A stretch of 13,687 nt of DNA, from NCBI GenBank assembly GCA_037146835.1, contig JBAWWI010000058.1, positions 1 through 13,687 of the forward strand, given 5' to 3'. The stretch comes from IMCC26256 sp037146835 (lineage in GTDB: Bacteria; Actinomycetota; Acidimicrobiia; IMCC26256). Positions within the stretch are counted from its first letter, which is position 1, and each line of letters opens with the position of its first letter. Both the position numbers and the translations under genes were made by a program. Shown here piece by piece: positions 7,019 through 13,255 of this stretch. The notes beneath the pieces are model-generated. The model did no database searches and was not told where the DNA came from. It saw only the letters and a program-made list of their open reading frames with translations.

Positions 7019-7867
7019 TCAGGCCACCGAGTTGACAATGCGCGACATCCAGAATGCACCAAGTGCATCGAGGGCTAATCCCCCAAGCAGGCTTGCTCGA
7101 CCAGCCCACGAACTCACCAACTGCGCCAGAGACCCGGGATTCGCCGCTCCACCAATTACGAGAAATAGAAGCGGCGCTGCAGCCACGACAAGAGCTGAGA
7201 GACGCGACTGGGTCGCTAGCGATAGGGCCTCACTTCGAACAGCATCGCGAGCGCGCAAAGCGGCAGAGAGCCCCTCAAGCCCATCAGTTGCAGGGCCGCC
7301 TAGGTCGAGCGCAATCGCTAGGCCGGCTACTAGTGCACGCACATCGGGATCGTTAGACGCACTCCACCAAGTCCGCAATGACTCAACTGCGCTCATCCCG
7401 GAGACGCGCATGAGTCGCAGACGATCAAGGTCTCGCCCAAGCGGCCCGGGCGCGACGGCTGTATCAATCACTCCAGCGAGCGATTCGCCGCCACGAACTC
7501 CAGAGATGATTGAGTCGGTTAGTGCTGGGACTCCGCGACGTCTCGCGTGTGCCGCACTGCGACGTGTCTTTATGGCCCACGCTGGAAGCGCGAGCACTAC
7601 ACCCGCGGAGATTGTGGCGGCCGTTGCGACACCTAGCAGGGGAGCTGTGAATAACGCGAGCAGAGCCGCTATCCCCCACCCGCTAATTAGCTGCTGCCCT
7701 GAGAGGCGTAGATCGCTCTGATCGATTGCATCGTTTACAAGCATCTCTAGCTGATTGGGAGTTCGCGTTTTTGTGGGGCGTAGGGAGTTGCCGCGCCGAC
7801 GAGCCTCCCCAATCCGAGCAGAGTGAGCGAGGAAGACAGCGCCGGCAAACGTAAAAGGAGCCACCAT
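7019..7867 (-). CDS. tadB: TadB-like inner-membrane platform protein (T2SSF family)
   Basis: A 282-residue membrane protein. It has an N-terminal hydrophobic segment, a basic linker, a transmembrane hairpin (about 62-100), the T2SSF helical domain (about 110-225) and a C-terminal pair of membrane helices (LSALVVAAAPLLFLVIGGA and LLGGLALDALGAFWMS). It forms the membrane platform of the Flp pilus with TadC. The start is ATG 7867, in a TGATG overlap with the stop of a 21-codon minicistron; that overlap and the first 11 codons are a near copy of the sequence following the tadA stop 65 bp away. A GTG directly before the ATG (7870) is possible. The duplication means tadB no longer directly overlaps tadA, as it presumably once did. 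Confidence 0.85.
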   Translation of the reverse strand: MVAPFTFAGAVFLAHSARIGEARRRGNSLRPTKTRTPNQLEMLVNDAIDQSDLRLSGQQLISGWGIAALLALFTAPLLGVATAATISAGVVLALPAWAIKTRRSAAHARRRGVPALTDSIISGVRGGESLAGVIDTAVAPGPLGRDLDRLRLMRVSGMSAVESLRTWWSASNDPDVRALVAGLAIALDLGGPATDGLEGLSAALRARDAVRSEALSLATQSRLSALVVAAAPLLFLVIGGAANPGSLAQLVSSWAGRASLLGGLALDALGAFWMSRIVNSVA

Positions 7868-7943
7868 CACAGAACCACCACAAGCCGGCGCGACATAGAG
7901 ACAGCGCCGGCAAACGCAAACGGAGCCACCATCACAAGACCAC
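7834..7943. repeat. Tandem duplication of the tadA-stop/tadB-start junction
   Basis: Positions 7834-7878 and 7899-7943 match at 41 of 45 bases with an offset of 65 bp. Each copy holds, on the minus strand, the end of a reading frame (...V-V-L), the overlapping TGATG stop/start and the first 11 codons of tadB (MVAPF-T/A-FAGAV). The coding differences are one synonymous (CCT/CCG) and one Thr/Ala change. The upstream copy belongs to the end of tadA and a minicistron, the downstream copy to real tadB. Confidence 0.9.
7867..7932 (-). CDS. 21-codon minicistron between tadA and tadB (duplicated tadB start)
   Basis: A 21-residue reading frame that starts in a TGATG overlap with the tadA stop and ends in a TGATG overlap with the tadB start. 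Its first 11 residues (MVAPFAFAGAV) copy the tadB N-terminus; the last ten (starting SMSRR and ending in VVVL) copy nothing in tadB. It arose from the 65-bp-offset duplication. Whether the peptide has any function is unknown. Its main effect may be to hand ribosomes from tadA to tadB through two successive stop/start overlaps. It could equally be regarded as a broken first copy of tadB. Confidence 0.55.
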   Translation of the reverse strand: MVAPFAFAGAVSMSRRLVVVL

Positions 7944-9095
7944 TCCGTCTCTAAGCGATGGTCGGGATGCAGGACCCTCTATGAGCCCGCGTCCGCGGAC
8001 CCACCGATCTATTACTGCGAGTCGCGTTCCAGGTGGCGATACCTCTGCTATCTGAACAATTCGCCTTGAGCCCCCCATGCCACGAGCCACGACAATAATG
8101 AGGTCAATCGCCGCAGCAATGTGTGCGCGTACCGCGGCCAACGGAATCTCACCGCCCCCCAGTAACGCCAAGCTCTCAATTCGATGAAGCGCCTCTAGCG
8201 CCCCATTTGCATGGAGAGTGGTAGCCGAGCCCGAGTGCCCAGTATTTAGCGCTTGAAGCATGTCAAGCACCTCGGCGCCCCTCACCTCACCAACAATGAT
8301 TCGATCAGGGCGCATGCGTAATGCAGTTCGAACTAGGTCACGAACCGTTACCGCACCAGCCCCTTCAGCGTTTGGAGAGCGTGCCTCAAGGCGCAGTACG
8401 TGACGACCGGGGAGTCGCAACTCGGCTGTCTCTTCGATTGTCACAATGCGAGCGTTCGTATCGATGAAGGCACCGAGAGCATTTAGAAGCGTTGTCTTGC
8501 CGGCCCCCGTTCCTCCTGCGATCACCATATTTGCACCGGAGTCGATTGCTGCCTGCAGGAAGGCGACGCATGCTTCATCGGGGTCGAATGCCGCGAGCGG
8601 AACTGGTATTGCTCCAAAGCGCCTAATCGTTAGGCATGGCCCATCAATCGCAACTGGCGCGATTACTGCGTGCAGGCGCTCTCCATCTGGAAGACGCGCA
8701 TCCACCATTGGAGAGGACCTATCTAGGCGAAGCCCGAGTGGAGTAATTACTCTCTCCACAATTCGTATCAGTTCATCTGCATCGAGACGCATCGGCAAAC
8801 ACTCAAGTTGCCCTGCGCGCTCAATCCAGCAACTCGAGTCTCCATTTACCATTATCTCGGTGACCTCGGTATCCCGAAGGATGGCCTCGAGCGGGCCGAG
8901 GCCAGTTAGATCGTCAAGGAGCGTCTCAACAAGTGGGGCGGCTGCCGCCGAGGAGAGCAGGGGGGCCTCCTCGGCGACAAGCGCCATCATGTGCGAGCGG
9001 AGAGCGGAACGCGGTACCGCTGGAGACTCCGCTATGCGCGCCCTCACCCGTCTGCGAATCGCTGAGGCCTCTGTCGCCCCAAGCAGACCATTCAC
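7932..9095 (-). CDS. tadA: TadA/CpaF-type pilus assembly ATPase
   Basis: A 387-residue secretion ATPase of the TadA/CpaF (VirB11-like) group that powers Flp pilus assembly at the cytoplasmic face. Visible: an N-terminal domain with GLGPLEAIL (65-73) and VTEIMVNG (78-85), Walker A GGTGAGKTT (194-202), the acidic TIEETAEL (219-226), Walker B RPDRIIVGEVRG (262-273, E270) and the His box TGHSGSATTLHAN (285-297). It lacks the long N-terminal extension of some CpaF proteins and matches the actinobacterial neighbourhood ATPase (Rv3659c-like). It starts with GTG 9095 in a 4-nt GTGA overlap with the tadZ stop; a nearby ATG (9091) is out of frame. Its stop begins the duplicated junction. Confidence 0.93.
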   Translation of the reverse strand: MNGLLGATEASAIRRRVRARIAESPAVPRSALRSHMMALVAEEAPLLSSAAAAPLVETLLDDLTGLGPLEAILRDTEVTEIMVNGDSSCWIERAGQLECLPMRLDADELIRIVERVITPLGLRLDRSSPMVDARLPDGERLHAVIAPVAIDGPCLTIRRFGAIPVPLAAFDPDEACVAFLQAAIDSGANMVIAGGTGAGKTTLLNALGAFIDTNARIVTIEETAELRLPGRHVLRLEARSPNAEGAGAVTVRDLVRTALRMRPDRIIVGEVRGAEVLDMLQALNTGHSGSATTLHANGALEALHRIESLALLGGGEIPLAAVRAHIAAAIDLIIVVARGMGGSRRIVQIAEVSPPGTRLAVIDRWVRGRGLIEGPASRPSLRDGVVL

Positions 9096-9796
9096 GCAGC
9101 CGCCCCAGCTTCGCTTGGGTTAAGCCCTACCGCGTTGAGCGCATCGCGTGCTGCGCGCTCCAACGCCTCTGGGATTCGTGTCGGCAATACACCGGCATCG
9201 ACTGCCCGTGCGATTACCTCACGTACTGGCACCCTCGCTATTACAGGTCGACCAATCACATCGGCAATCTCGCGAACTCCAAGTGCTCGGCCTGGCTCCT
9301 CCACCAAGACAACCCCTGCGACACGGCGGGTAGACGCGCGGCGTACGCCTCGCCGGAGAGCTAAGTAACACGGTCGCACAACTATCAAAGAGATATCCGC
9401 TACCTCGAGCACACCTTGAGCAACAGCGCTATTCGCGGTGCCGAGGTCAATCACAGTTGGCGGGCCGTCTCTAAGGGCAACAGCGAGTGCAGCGCCAGAC
9501 TCACCACTCGGGTGCACCTCTTGGAGCAGCGCTCCACCGATAGGCAGCACTGAGAGGTTTGGCGCAGCCGTTACAGCGAGACGCGTAAGGGCTTCGCTCT
9601 CAGCCTCCGGCCCGAGTGCGAGCCAATCAAGCAGGCCAGTATCGGGATCATTCCCCATGCCAAGAATTGCGGGCTGGTCACCGGCAAGATCGGCGAGGCG
9701 GGTCGGGCCCGAGCGGGCAAGGACTAGCGAGCAGGCAGCGGCAACCACTGAGGTTCCGGAGCCGCCCTTTGGGGACCATATGGCGAGGAGCGACAT
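9092..9796 (-). CDS. tadZ: TadZ/CpaE-like localisation ATPase (Ssd-like)
   Basis: A 234-residue MinD/ParA-superfamily protein and first gene of the tad operon. The N-terminal SPKGGSGTS (8-16) is a deviant Walker A: the signature lysine K10 is present, but the usual P-loop lysine (GK[T/S]) is Thr15. D36, D40 and the VIDLGTA segment (115-121, D117) correspond to the nucleotide-binding Asp positions. It has no receiver-like N-terminal domain, unlike Caulobacter CpaE. TadZ proteins mark the site of pilus assembly; the M. tuberculosis counterpart Rv3660c (Ssd) has been linked to septum regulation. Start ATG 9796 is preceded by GGGAGAG about 5-6 nt upstream. Confidence 0.85.
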   Translation of the reverse strand: MSLLAIWSPKGGSGTSVVAAACSLVLARSGPTRLADLAGDQPAILGMGNDPDTGLLDWLALGPEAESEALTRLAVTAAPNLSVLPIGGALLQEVHPSGESGAALAVALRDGPPTVIDLGTANSAVAQGVLEVADISLIVVRPCYLALRRGVRRASTRRVAGVVLVEEPGRALGVREIADVIGRPVIARVPVREVIARAVDAGVLPTRIPEALERAARDALNAVGLNPSEAGAAA

Positions 9797-9859
9797 GCTC
9801 TCTCCCTTCGAGTGCAGAGAAAAATTACGACTTGGGGAAAGTCAGGGGAGAGCAAGGAG

Positions 9860-9889
9860 AACGTAGACCGTCGATCCCGTCCGAGTCAA
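9860..9889 (-). promoter_or_regulatory. Sigma70-type promoter of the tad operon
   Basis: On the minus strand TTGACT (9889-9884), an 18-nt spacer and TACGTT (9865-9860). Five of six -35 bases match consensus and the -10 fits TANNNT. An AT-rich block (AAATATTTT) lies directly upstream of the -35 and may act as an UP element. Predicted transcription start near 9853 gives a leader of about 57 nt before tadZ. It is the best promoter in the window. Confidence 0.65.
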
Positions 9890-9978
9890 GGAAAATATTT
9901 CTGCGCGTTTACCCGAGAAAAATCGCCTATTTAGCAACAACTCCAATAATGCTTAACCACATCTACCCAACATAGGCG

Positions 9979-9984
9979 TATCCT
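9979..9984 (+). promoter_or_regulatory. Candidate -10 element for a leaderless HAD-phosphatase mRNA
   Basis: TATCCT ends 6 nt before the ATG at 9991. The AAGG touching the ATG is too close to serve as a Shine-Dalgarno. The 15 bases up to and including the start codon match those of the helicase gene at 11 positions. The -35 is unclear. Confidence 0.35.
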
Positions 9985-9990
9985 CCAAGG

Positions 9991-10788
9991 ATGCCTGGTG
10001 CCGCGTTCTTCGACCTCGATAAAACAATCATCGCTAAGAGCTCGGTCCTCGCGTTCGGCAAGCCCTTCTATCGCGAGGGTCTTCTCTCAAGGGGCATGAT
10101 CGCTAAGAGCATCTACGCTCAGGTTGTATTCATGCTCGTCGGCGCCGATGAAAGCAAGATGGAGAAGATCCGCGAGTCGATGCTCTCCCTGACCAAGGGA
10201 TGGAACCAAGAACGCATTGCGACAATTGTGCGCGAGACTCTTGACGAAATCATTTCACCAATTATTTTCGCAGAGGCGCTCGAACTATTCGCCGAGCACC
10301 ATGCTGCAGGTCGGCGCGTGATTATCGTCTCCTCCTCTCCGATGGAGGTAGTTGGCCCGCTCTCTGAGTATCTCGGAGCCGACGAAGTAATCGCGACATT
10401 GGCCGATATAGATGATGACGGAAATTACACAGGCGATCTTGCGTTCTATGCGTACGGCCCATTTAAAGCAGAGGCGATCTCCGCTATTGCGCTGCGCGAC
10501 GGATTAGATCTTGCAGAGTGCTACGCGTATAGCGACTCGATCACAGACCTACCGATGCTAGAGATCGTTGGGCATCCAGTGCCTGTAAATGCTGACCGCG
10601 AATTGGCGCGTGTCGCTAAGGAGAAAGGCTGGGAGATACGTACCTTCCAGCAGCCAGTACGTCTAAGGGACCGTGTTCCTAACCCACCAAAAGCACCGAC
10701 ACTTGCAGCGGCAGGTGTTCTAACTGTCGGGGCTATCGGCGCTGCTGTCTACGTCGCCTGGCGACGCGCCCTTGGGGCCCGTGCGTGA
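9991..10788 (+). CDS. HAD-IB family hydrolase (SerB-like phosphatase) with C-terminal membrane helix
   Basis: A 265-residue haloacid-dehalogenase phosphatase of subfamily IB. Motif I FFDLDKT (6-12; nucleophile D8, acid/base D10), motif II VSSSP (113-117), motif III Lys in FKAEAI (K159) and motif IV YSDSITDLPML (180-190; D182, D186) are all present, so it should be active. A helical cap lies between motifs I and II. The C-terminus has one transmembrane helix (about 236-257) followed by basic residues, so the enzyme is probably anchored to the membrane facing the cytoplasm. The substrate is not known; SerB and lipid-phosphate phosphatases are relatives. A HAD-IB gene in this position (Rv3661) is part of the actinobacterial tad neighbourhood. 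The stop overlaps the next start (GTGA). Confidence 0.9.
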   Translation: MPGAAFFDLDKTIIAKSSVLAFGKPFYREGLLSRGMIAKSIYAQVVFMLVGADESKMEKIRESMLSLTKGWNQERIATIVRETLDEIISPIIFAEALELFAEHHAAGRRVIIVSSSPMEVVGPLSEYLGADEVIATLADIDDDGNYTGDLAFYAYGPFKAEAISAIALRDGLDLAECYAYSDSITDLPMLEIVGHPVPVNADRELARVAKEKGWEIRTFQQPVRLRDRVPNPPKAPTLAAAGVLTVGAIGAAVYVAWRRALGARA

Positions 10789-11762
10789 ACCCAGTAATAA
10801 TCGCGCATTTACCTACACCTATTGAGCGAGCGCCTCGTCTCGGCGAGATTCTTGGCATATCTGACCTCTGGATCAAACGTGACGACCTAACGGGGTTAGC
10901 CCTTGGTGGGAACAAGGTCCGAAAACTCGACCTCCTTGTTAAAGACGCAGTTGATCAGGGCTGCAATGTATTGGTAACCGGCGGAGGTCGACAGAGTAAC
11001 CACGCGCGAGTTACAGCAGCTTCGGCAAAACGCTTTGGGTTCGAGTGTCACCTTGCGCTTAGTGGCCCTAAGCCGGAGCGTTACGAAGGCAATCTCCTCA
11101 TGTGTCATCTACTCGGTGCAACGATCCATTTTAATAGTGGTAACGAGTACTACGAGATAGAGGAGAGCATCCTCAATATCTCTGATCAACTCGCCGAGAG
11201 CGGCGGGCTCCCGTATCTAATCCCCATTGGAGGCGCGTCCACTATTGGTGTCGGGGCCTACGAATTAGCCGCCCATGAGATAGAGGACCAGTTTGCCGCT
11301 ATAGACAATCTCGCAATGGATTGGATAGTCGTTGCAGATGGATCTGGCGGAACCCACGCAGGGCTTCTCCTAGGCCTAGGCGCATCGCAGACTCGCGTGC
11401 TCGGAGTAGATGTAGGTACGCGCCCCGACCTCGATGAAGCAGTACCTGAACTTGTTAAGTCCACCGCTGAGTTCCTCTGCCGTGCAAATAAGATGGGCAA
11501 GGTTCTTGTAGACCATGACCACATTGGCCCTGGTTACGGACGGGCATCCGACCAGACCATCAGCGCACTGCGCATTGCAGCGCAATCGGAGGGGTTGATA
11601 CTCGACCCCGTCTACACGGCGAAGGCGTTAGATGCACTGCGTACACATGCCGCCGATGGTCGAATTAGCGGACGAGTTGTATTTCTACATACCGGAGGCA
11701 CGCCGGCACTCTTCTCACGCGAGTACGAACAAGCGCTGCGGGAAGATGCATCTACAAACTAA
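10785..11762 (+). CDS. dcyD: D-cysteine desulfhydrase-type PLP enzyme (ACC deaminase family)
   Basis: A 325-residue fold type II PLP enzyme. GGNKVRKL (41-48) supplies the PLP lysine K44, QSNHARV (70-76) the substrate-binding Ser71, and GSGGTHAG (186-193) the phosphate loop. Two positions separate ACC deaminases (PVYE and HLGG) from D-cysteine desulfhydrases (PVYS/T and HTGG): here PVYT (275-278) and HTGG (302-305), both of the desulfhydrase type. Predicted reaction: D-cysteine to pyruvate, ammonia and hydrogen sulfide. Activity on other D-amino acids or beta-chloro-alanine cannot be excluded. Start is GTG 10785 in a 4-nt GTGA overlap with the HAD gene, so the two are co-translated. A metabolic link between them is not evident. 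Confidence 0.88.
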   Translation: MNPVIIAHLPTPIERAPRLGEILGISDLWIKRDDLTGLALGGNKVRKLDLLVKDAVDQGCNVLVTGGGRQSNHARVTAASAKRFGFECHLALSGPKPERYEGNLLMCHLLGATIHFNSGNEYYEIEESILNISDQLAESGGLPYLIPIGGASTIGVGAYELAAHEIEDQFAAIDNLAMDWIVVADGSGGTHAGLLLGLGASQTRVLGVDVGTRPDLDEAVPELVKSTAEFLCRANKMGKVLVDHDHIGPGYGRASDQTISALRIAAQSEGLILDPVYTAKALDALRTHAADGRISGRVVFLHTGGTPALFSREYEQALREDASTN

Positions 11763-11840
11763 TCAGCGATTATCGCGGACAATACGTGCAGCGATTACCC
11801 CGATTACAACAACCGCTATTACTGCCAGGGCTTTAAACAC
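11763..11840 (-). CDS. Candidate 25-residue single-pass membrane peptide
   Basis: A short reading frame from GTG 11840 to TGA 11763 encodes a Met-Phe-Lys start, an uninterrupted hydrophobic helix (AVIAVVVIGVIAARIV) and a charged tail (RDNR). AGGG lies 6 nt upstream of the GTG, inside the 16-bp repeat. The frame lies between the convergent dcyD stop (its own stop is directly adjacent) and the sigma factor gene, on the sigma strand and downstream of it, so it could be carried on the sigma transcript. The transmembrane pattern and the spaced start signal support it. Small size, no family match I can name and a GTG start argue for caution; a chance ORF remains possible. Confidence 0.38.
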   Translation of the reverse strand: MFKALAVIAVVVIGVIAARIVRDNR

Positions 11841-11882
11841 TCAAGACCCTAAACACTCAAGACCCTAAACATTGAAGACCCT
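11835..11882. repeat. 16-bp tandem repeat, three copies
   Basis: AAACACTCAAGACCCT occurs at 11835-11850 and 11851-11866 exactly, and at 11867-11882 with two changes. Read on the minus strand each unit contains AGGG, six bases, then GTG (ATG in the third copy) and TTT, meaning a Shine-Dalgarno-like element plus a start codon. Only the copy nearest dcyD opens into a longer frame; the other two meet a stop after seven codons. It lies between the convergent dcyD and sigma factor genes. I see no intrinsic terminator for either gene here. Confidence 0.88.
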
Positions 11883-11894
11883 AATAACTAGGTT

Positions 11895-12839
11895 CTAGAC
11901 GGCGAGTAGGTCGCGAGCGCCAGTATCTGCGGATGGGTGCCTGAGCTTGGACATCGCACGAGCCTCAATCTGACGGATGCGCTCTCGTGTCAGGTTGAAG
12001 TGCTCCCCAACCTCCTCAAGAGTGCGGGGCTCACCGCGATCTAGACCAAAACGAAGCTGAAGAATCTGCTTCTCACGCTCATCAAGAGGTGCGAGCAACT
12101 TCTCTATCTCATCTGGCAGTAGCGCTGTAGCGGCAACCTCGAATGGAGAATCAGCCGAGCGATCCTCGACGATATCTCCAAGCTCAGCATCGCCATCTTC
12201 TCTTAGCGGCTCTGAGAGCGAGAGGGGCTCGGCAGCGAAGCGAAGTGCCTCGGTTACCTTGTCCTCTGGCATCTCTACCTCAGCAGCTAGCTCCGAGAGC
12301 GTTGCTTGACGACCGAGCTTGAGCTCAAGGCGCGAGCGCGCTTTCTGGAGACGAGCAAGGGTGTCGCCGGCATGCACTGGGAGACGAATTGTTCGACCCG
12401 TATTCGCGATACCGCGAGTAATGGCTTGACGAATCCACCACGTTGCGTATGTAGAGAACTTGAATCCTTTACGCCAGTCGAATTTCTCAACTGCGTGGAT
12501 GAGCCCCAGGTTTCCCTCTTGGATTAGGTCCAGTAGAGGAAGCCCAGATGCCTGATACTTCTTTGCGATCGAGACAACAAGACGCAGGTTCGACTGAACA
12601 AAGGTCTGTGTGGCCTCTTCGCCGTCACGATCCGCACGCTTAACTTCGCGCTTCTTAGCGGGTGTCAGCTTCTTGAATGCAGCGGCGTCTGCGATCTGCT
12701 CGCGCGCCTTAATGCCATTCTCGATCAACTGAGCGAGGCGGACCTCATCATCTTTTGTGAGCAGTGTGTACTGCCCAATGTCTGTGAGGTAGAGCCGGAC
12801 AAGATCTTCCTCATCCCTATCCACACGATCCTTCGCCAC
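11895..12839 (-). CDS. RNA polymerase sigma factor, sigma70 group 1/2 (RpoD/SigB-like)
   Basis: A 314-residue sigma70 protein. Region 1.2 (about 11-43, DLVRLYLTDIGQYTLLT), region 2 (82-153, including NLRLVVSIAKKYQ, LDLIQEGNLGLIHAVEKFD and FKFSTYATWWIRQAITR, which melt and read the -10), region 3 (155-235) and region 4 (250-303, LDEREKQILQLRFGLDRGEPRTLEEVG and the RERIRQIEARAMSKLR recognition helix for the -35) are intact. It lacks the acidic region 1.1 of long primary sigmas, so it could be a second, group 2 factor or a short primary sigma; sequence alone does not decide. Start is GTG 12839 with GAGAGG 5 nt upstream. No -35/-10 pair in the upstream region convinced me. A DnaA-box-like 9-mer lies inside its first codons. 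Confidence 0.92.
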   Translation of the reverse strand: MAKDRVDRDEEDLVRLYLTDIGQYTLLTKDDEVRLAQLIENGIKAREQIADAAAFKKLTPAKKREVKRADRDGEEATQTFVQSNLRLVVSIAKKYQASGLPLLDLIQEGNLGLIHAVEKFDWRKGFKFSTYATWWIRQAITRGIANTGRTIRLPVHAGDTLARLQKARSRLELKLGRQATLSELAAEVEMPEDKVTEALRFAAEPLSLSEPLREDGDAELGDIVEDRSADSPFEVAATALLPDEIEKLLAPLDEREKQILQLRFGLDRGEPRTLEEVGEHFNLTRERIRQIEARAMSKLRHPSADTGARDLLAV

Positions 12840-13080
12840 AATTGCCTCTCAAACGCCGATTTCGACTGGGGCATCTCTGCCGCCACTCGCGACCAACCGG
12901 TGATCCCGGCCGGGTCTAGCTGTCTATTCTCTGCTACTCGCCCTCAAAAGAGCGAAACGCAGAGCCACAAATCTCTCTTCACAAAGAAATTCTTGTCTTT
13001 TCTGTCACATTTACTAACGATCCCTGCCTTCGAGATATTTTTTGAGTCATCTTCTTGAGCCATCTCAGAGTGCATGAACC

Positions 13081-13089
13081 TGTGGACAA
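13081..13089 (-). promoter_or_regulatory. DnaA box
   Basis: TTGTCCACA on the minus strand (TGTGGACAA on plus) is a perfect match to the actinobacterial DnaA-box consensus. The surrounding 13 bases (CCTGTGGACAACC) recur with one change at 13270-13282, in the inverted pair. Confidence 0.55.
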
Positions 13090-13130
13090 CCTATTAACGT
13101 CACCACCAGGCAATTCATTCCCGAGGGCCC

Positions 13131-13154
13131 TAGTGAATCCACCTAGATTCACTA
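13131..13154. promoter_or_regulatory. Perfect 9-bp inverted repeat, possible operator
   Basis: TAGTGAATC (13131-13139), a 6-nt gap (CACCTA), then GATTCACTA (13146-13154). The AT-rich stem without a T tract makes a terminator unlikely; the 24-bp dyad is the size of a typical dimer-binding operator. The bound regulator is unknown. Confidence 0.45.
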
Positions 13155-13255
13155 ATTTCTGTAAATACCCGCCCTCGAGACGGGTTTGTTAAGCACCACT
13201 GGCCCCTCTAGCCACTCCCTGCCTATAGAGTAACTTACGCGTCAAGCCCCCCTAT

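Noticed and set aside
6999..7721. 240-codon plus-strand open frame opposite tadB/tadC
   Set aside because: Antisense shadow; tadB and tadC show membrane helices and T2SSF layout, this frame shows none.
8446..9123. 225-codon plus-strand open frame opposite tadA
   Set aside because: It lies wholly antisense to a gene with intact ATPase motifs, has no recognisable domain and a Ser/Arg/Ala-rich composition typical of a reverse-frame shadow.
9812..9934. 40-codon plus-strand frame in the tadZ/HAD intergenic region
   Set aside because: It has a GTG start without ribosome-binding site, no recognisable features, and covers the tad promoter; most likely chance.
12905..12914. CCCGGCCGGG palindrome in the sigma leader
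   Set aside because: A 10-bp GC palindrome without loop or flanking symmetry has no specific interpretation and can arise by chance.
12944..13075. 43-codon minus-strand frame upstream of the sigma gene
   Set aside because: It has no convincing ribosome-binding site, no family resemblance or membrane pattern, and a 43-codon chance frame is common. It is recorded in case ribosome profiling supports it.
13167..13190. Hairpin-like ACCCG...CGGGT followed by TTGTT, possible intrinsic terminator
   Set aside because: The stem is only 5 bp with a 9-nt loop and an interrupted T tract, and no plus-strand gene upstream needs a terminator here.
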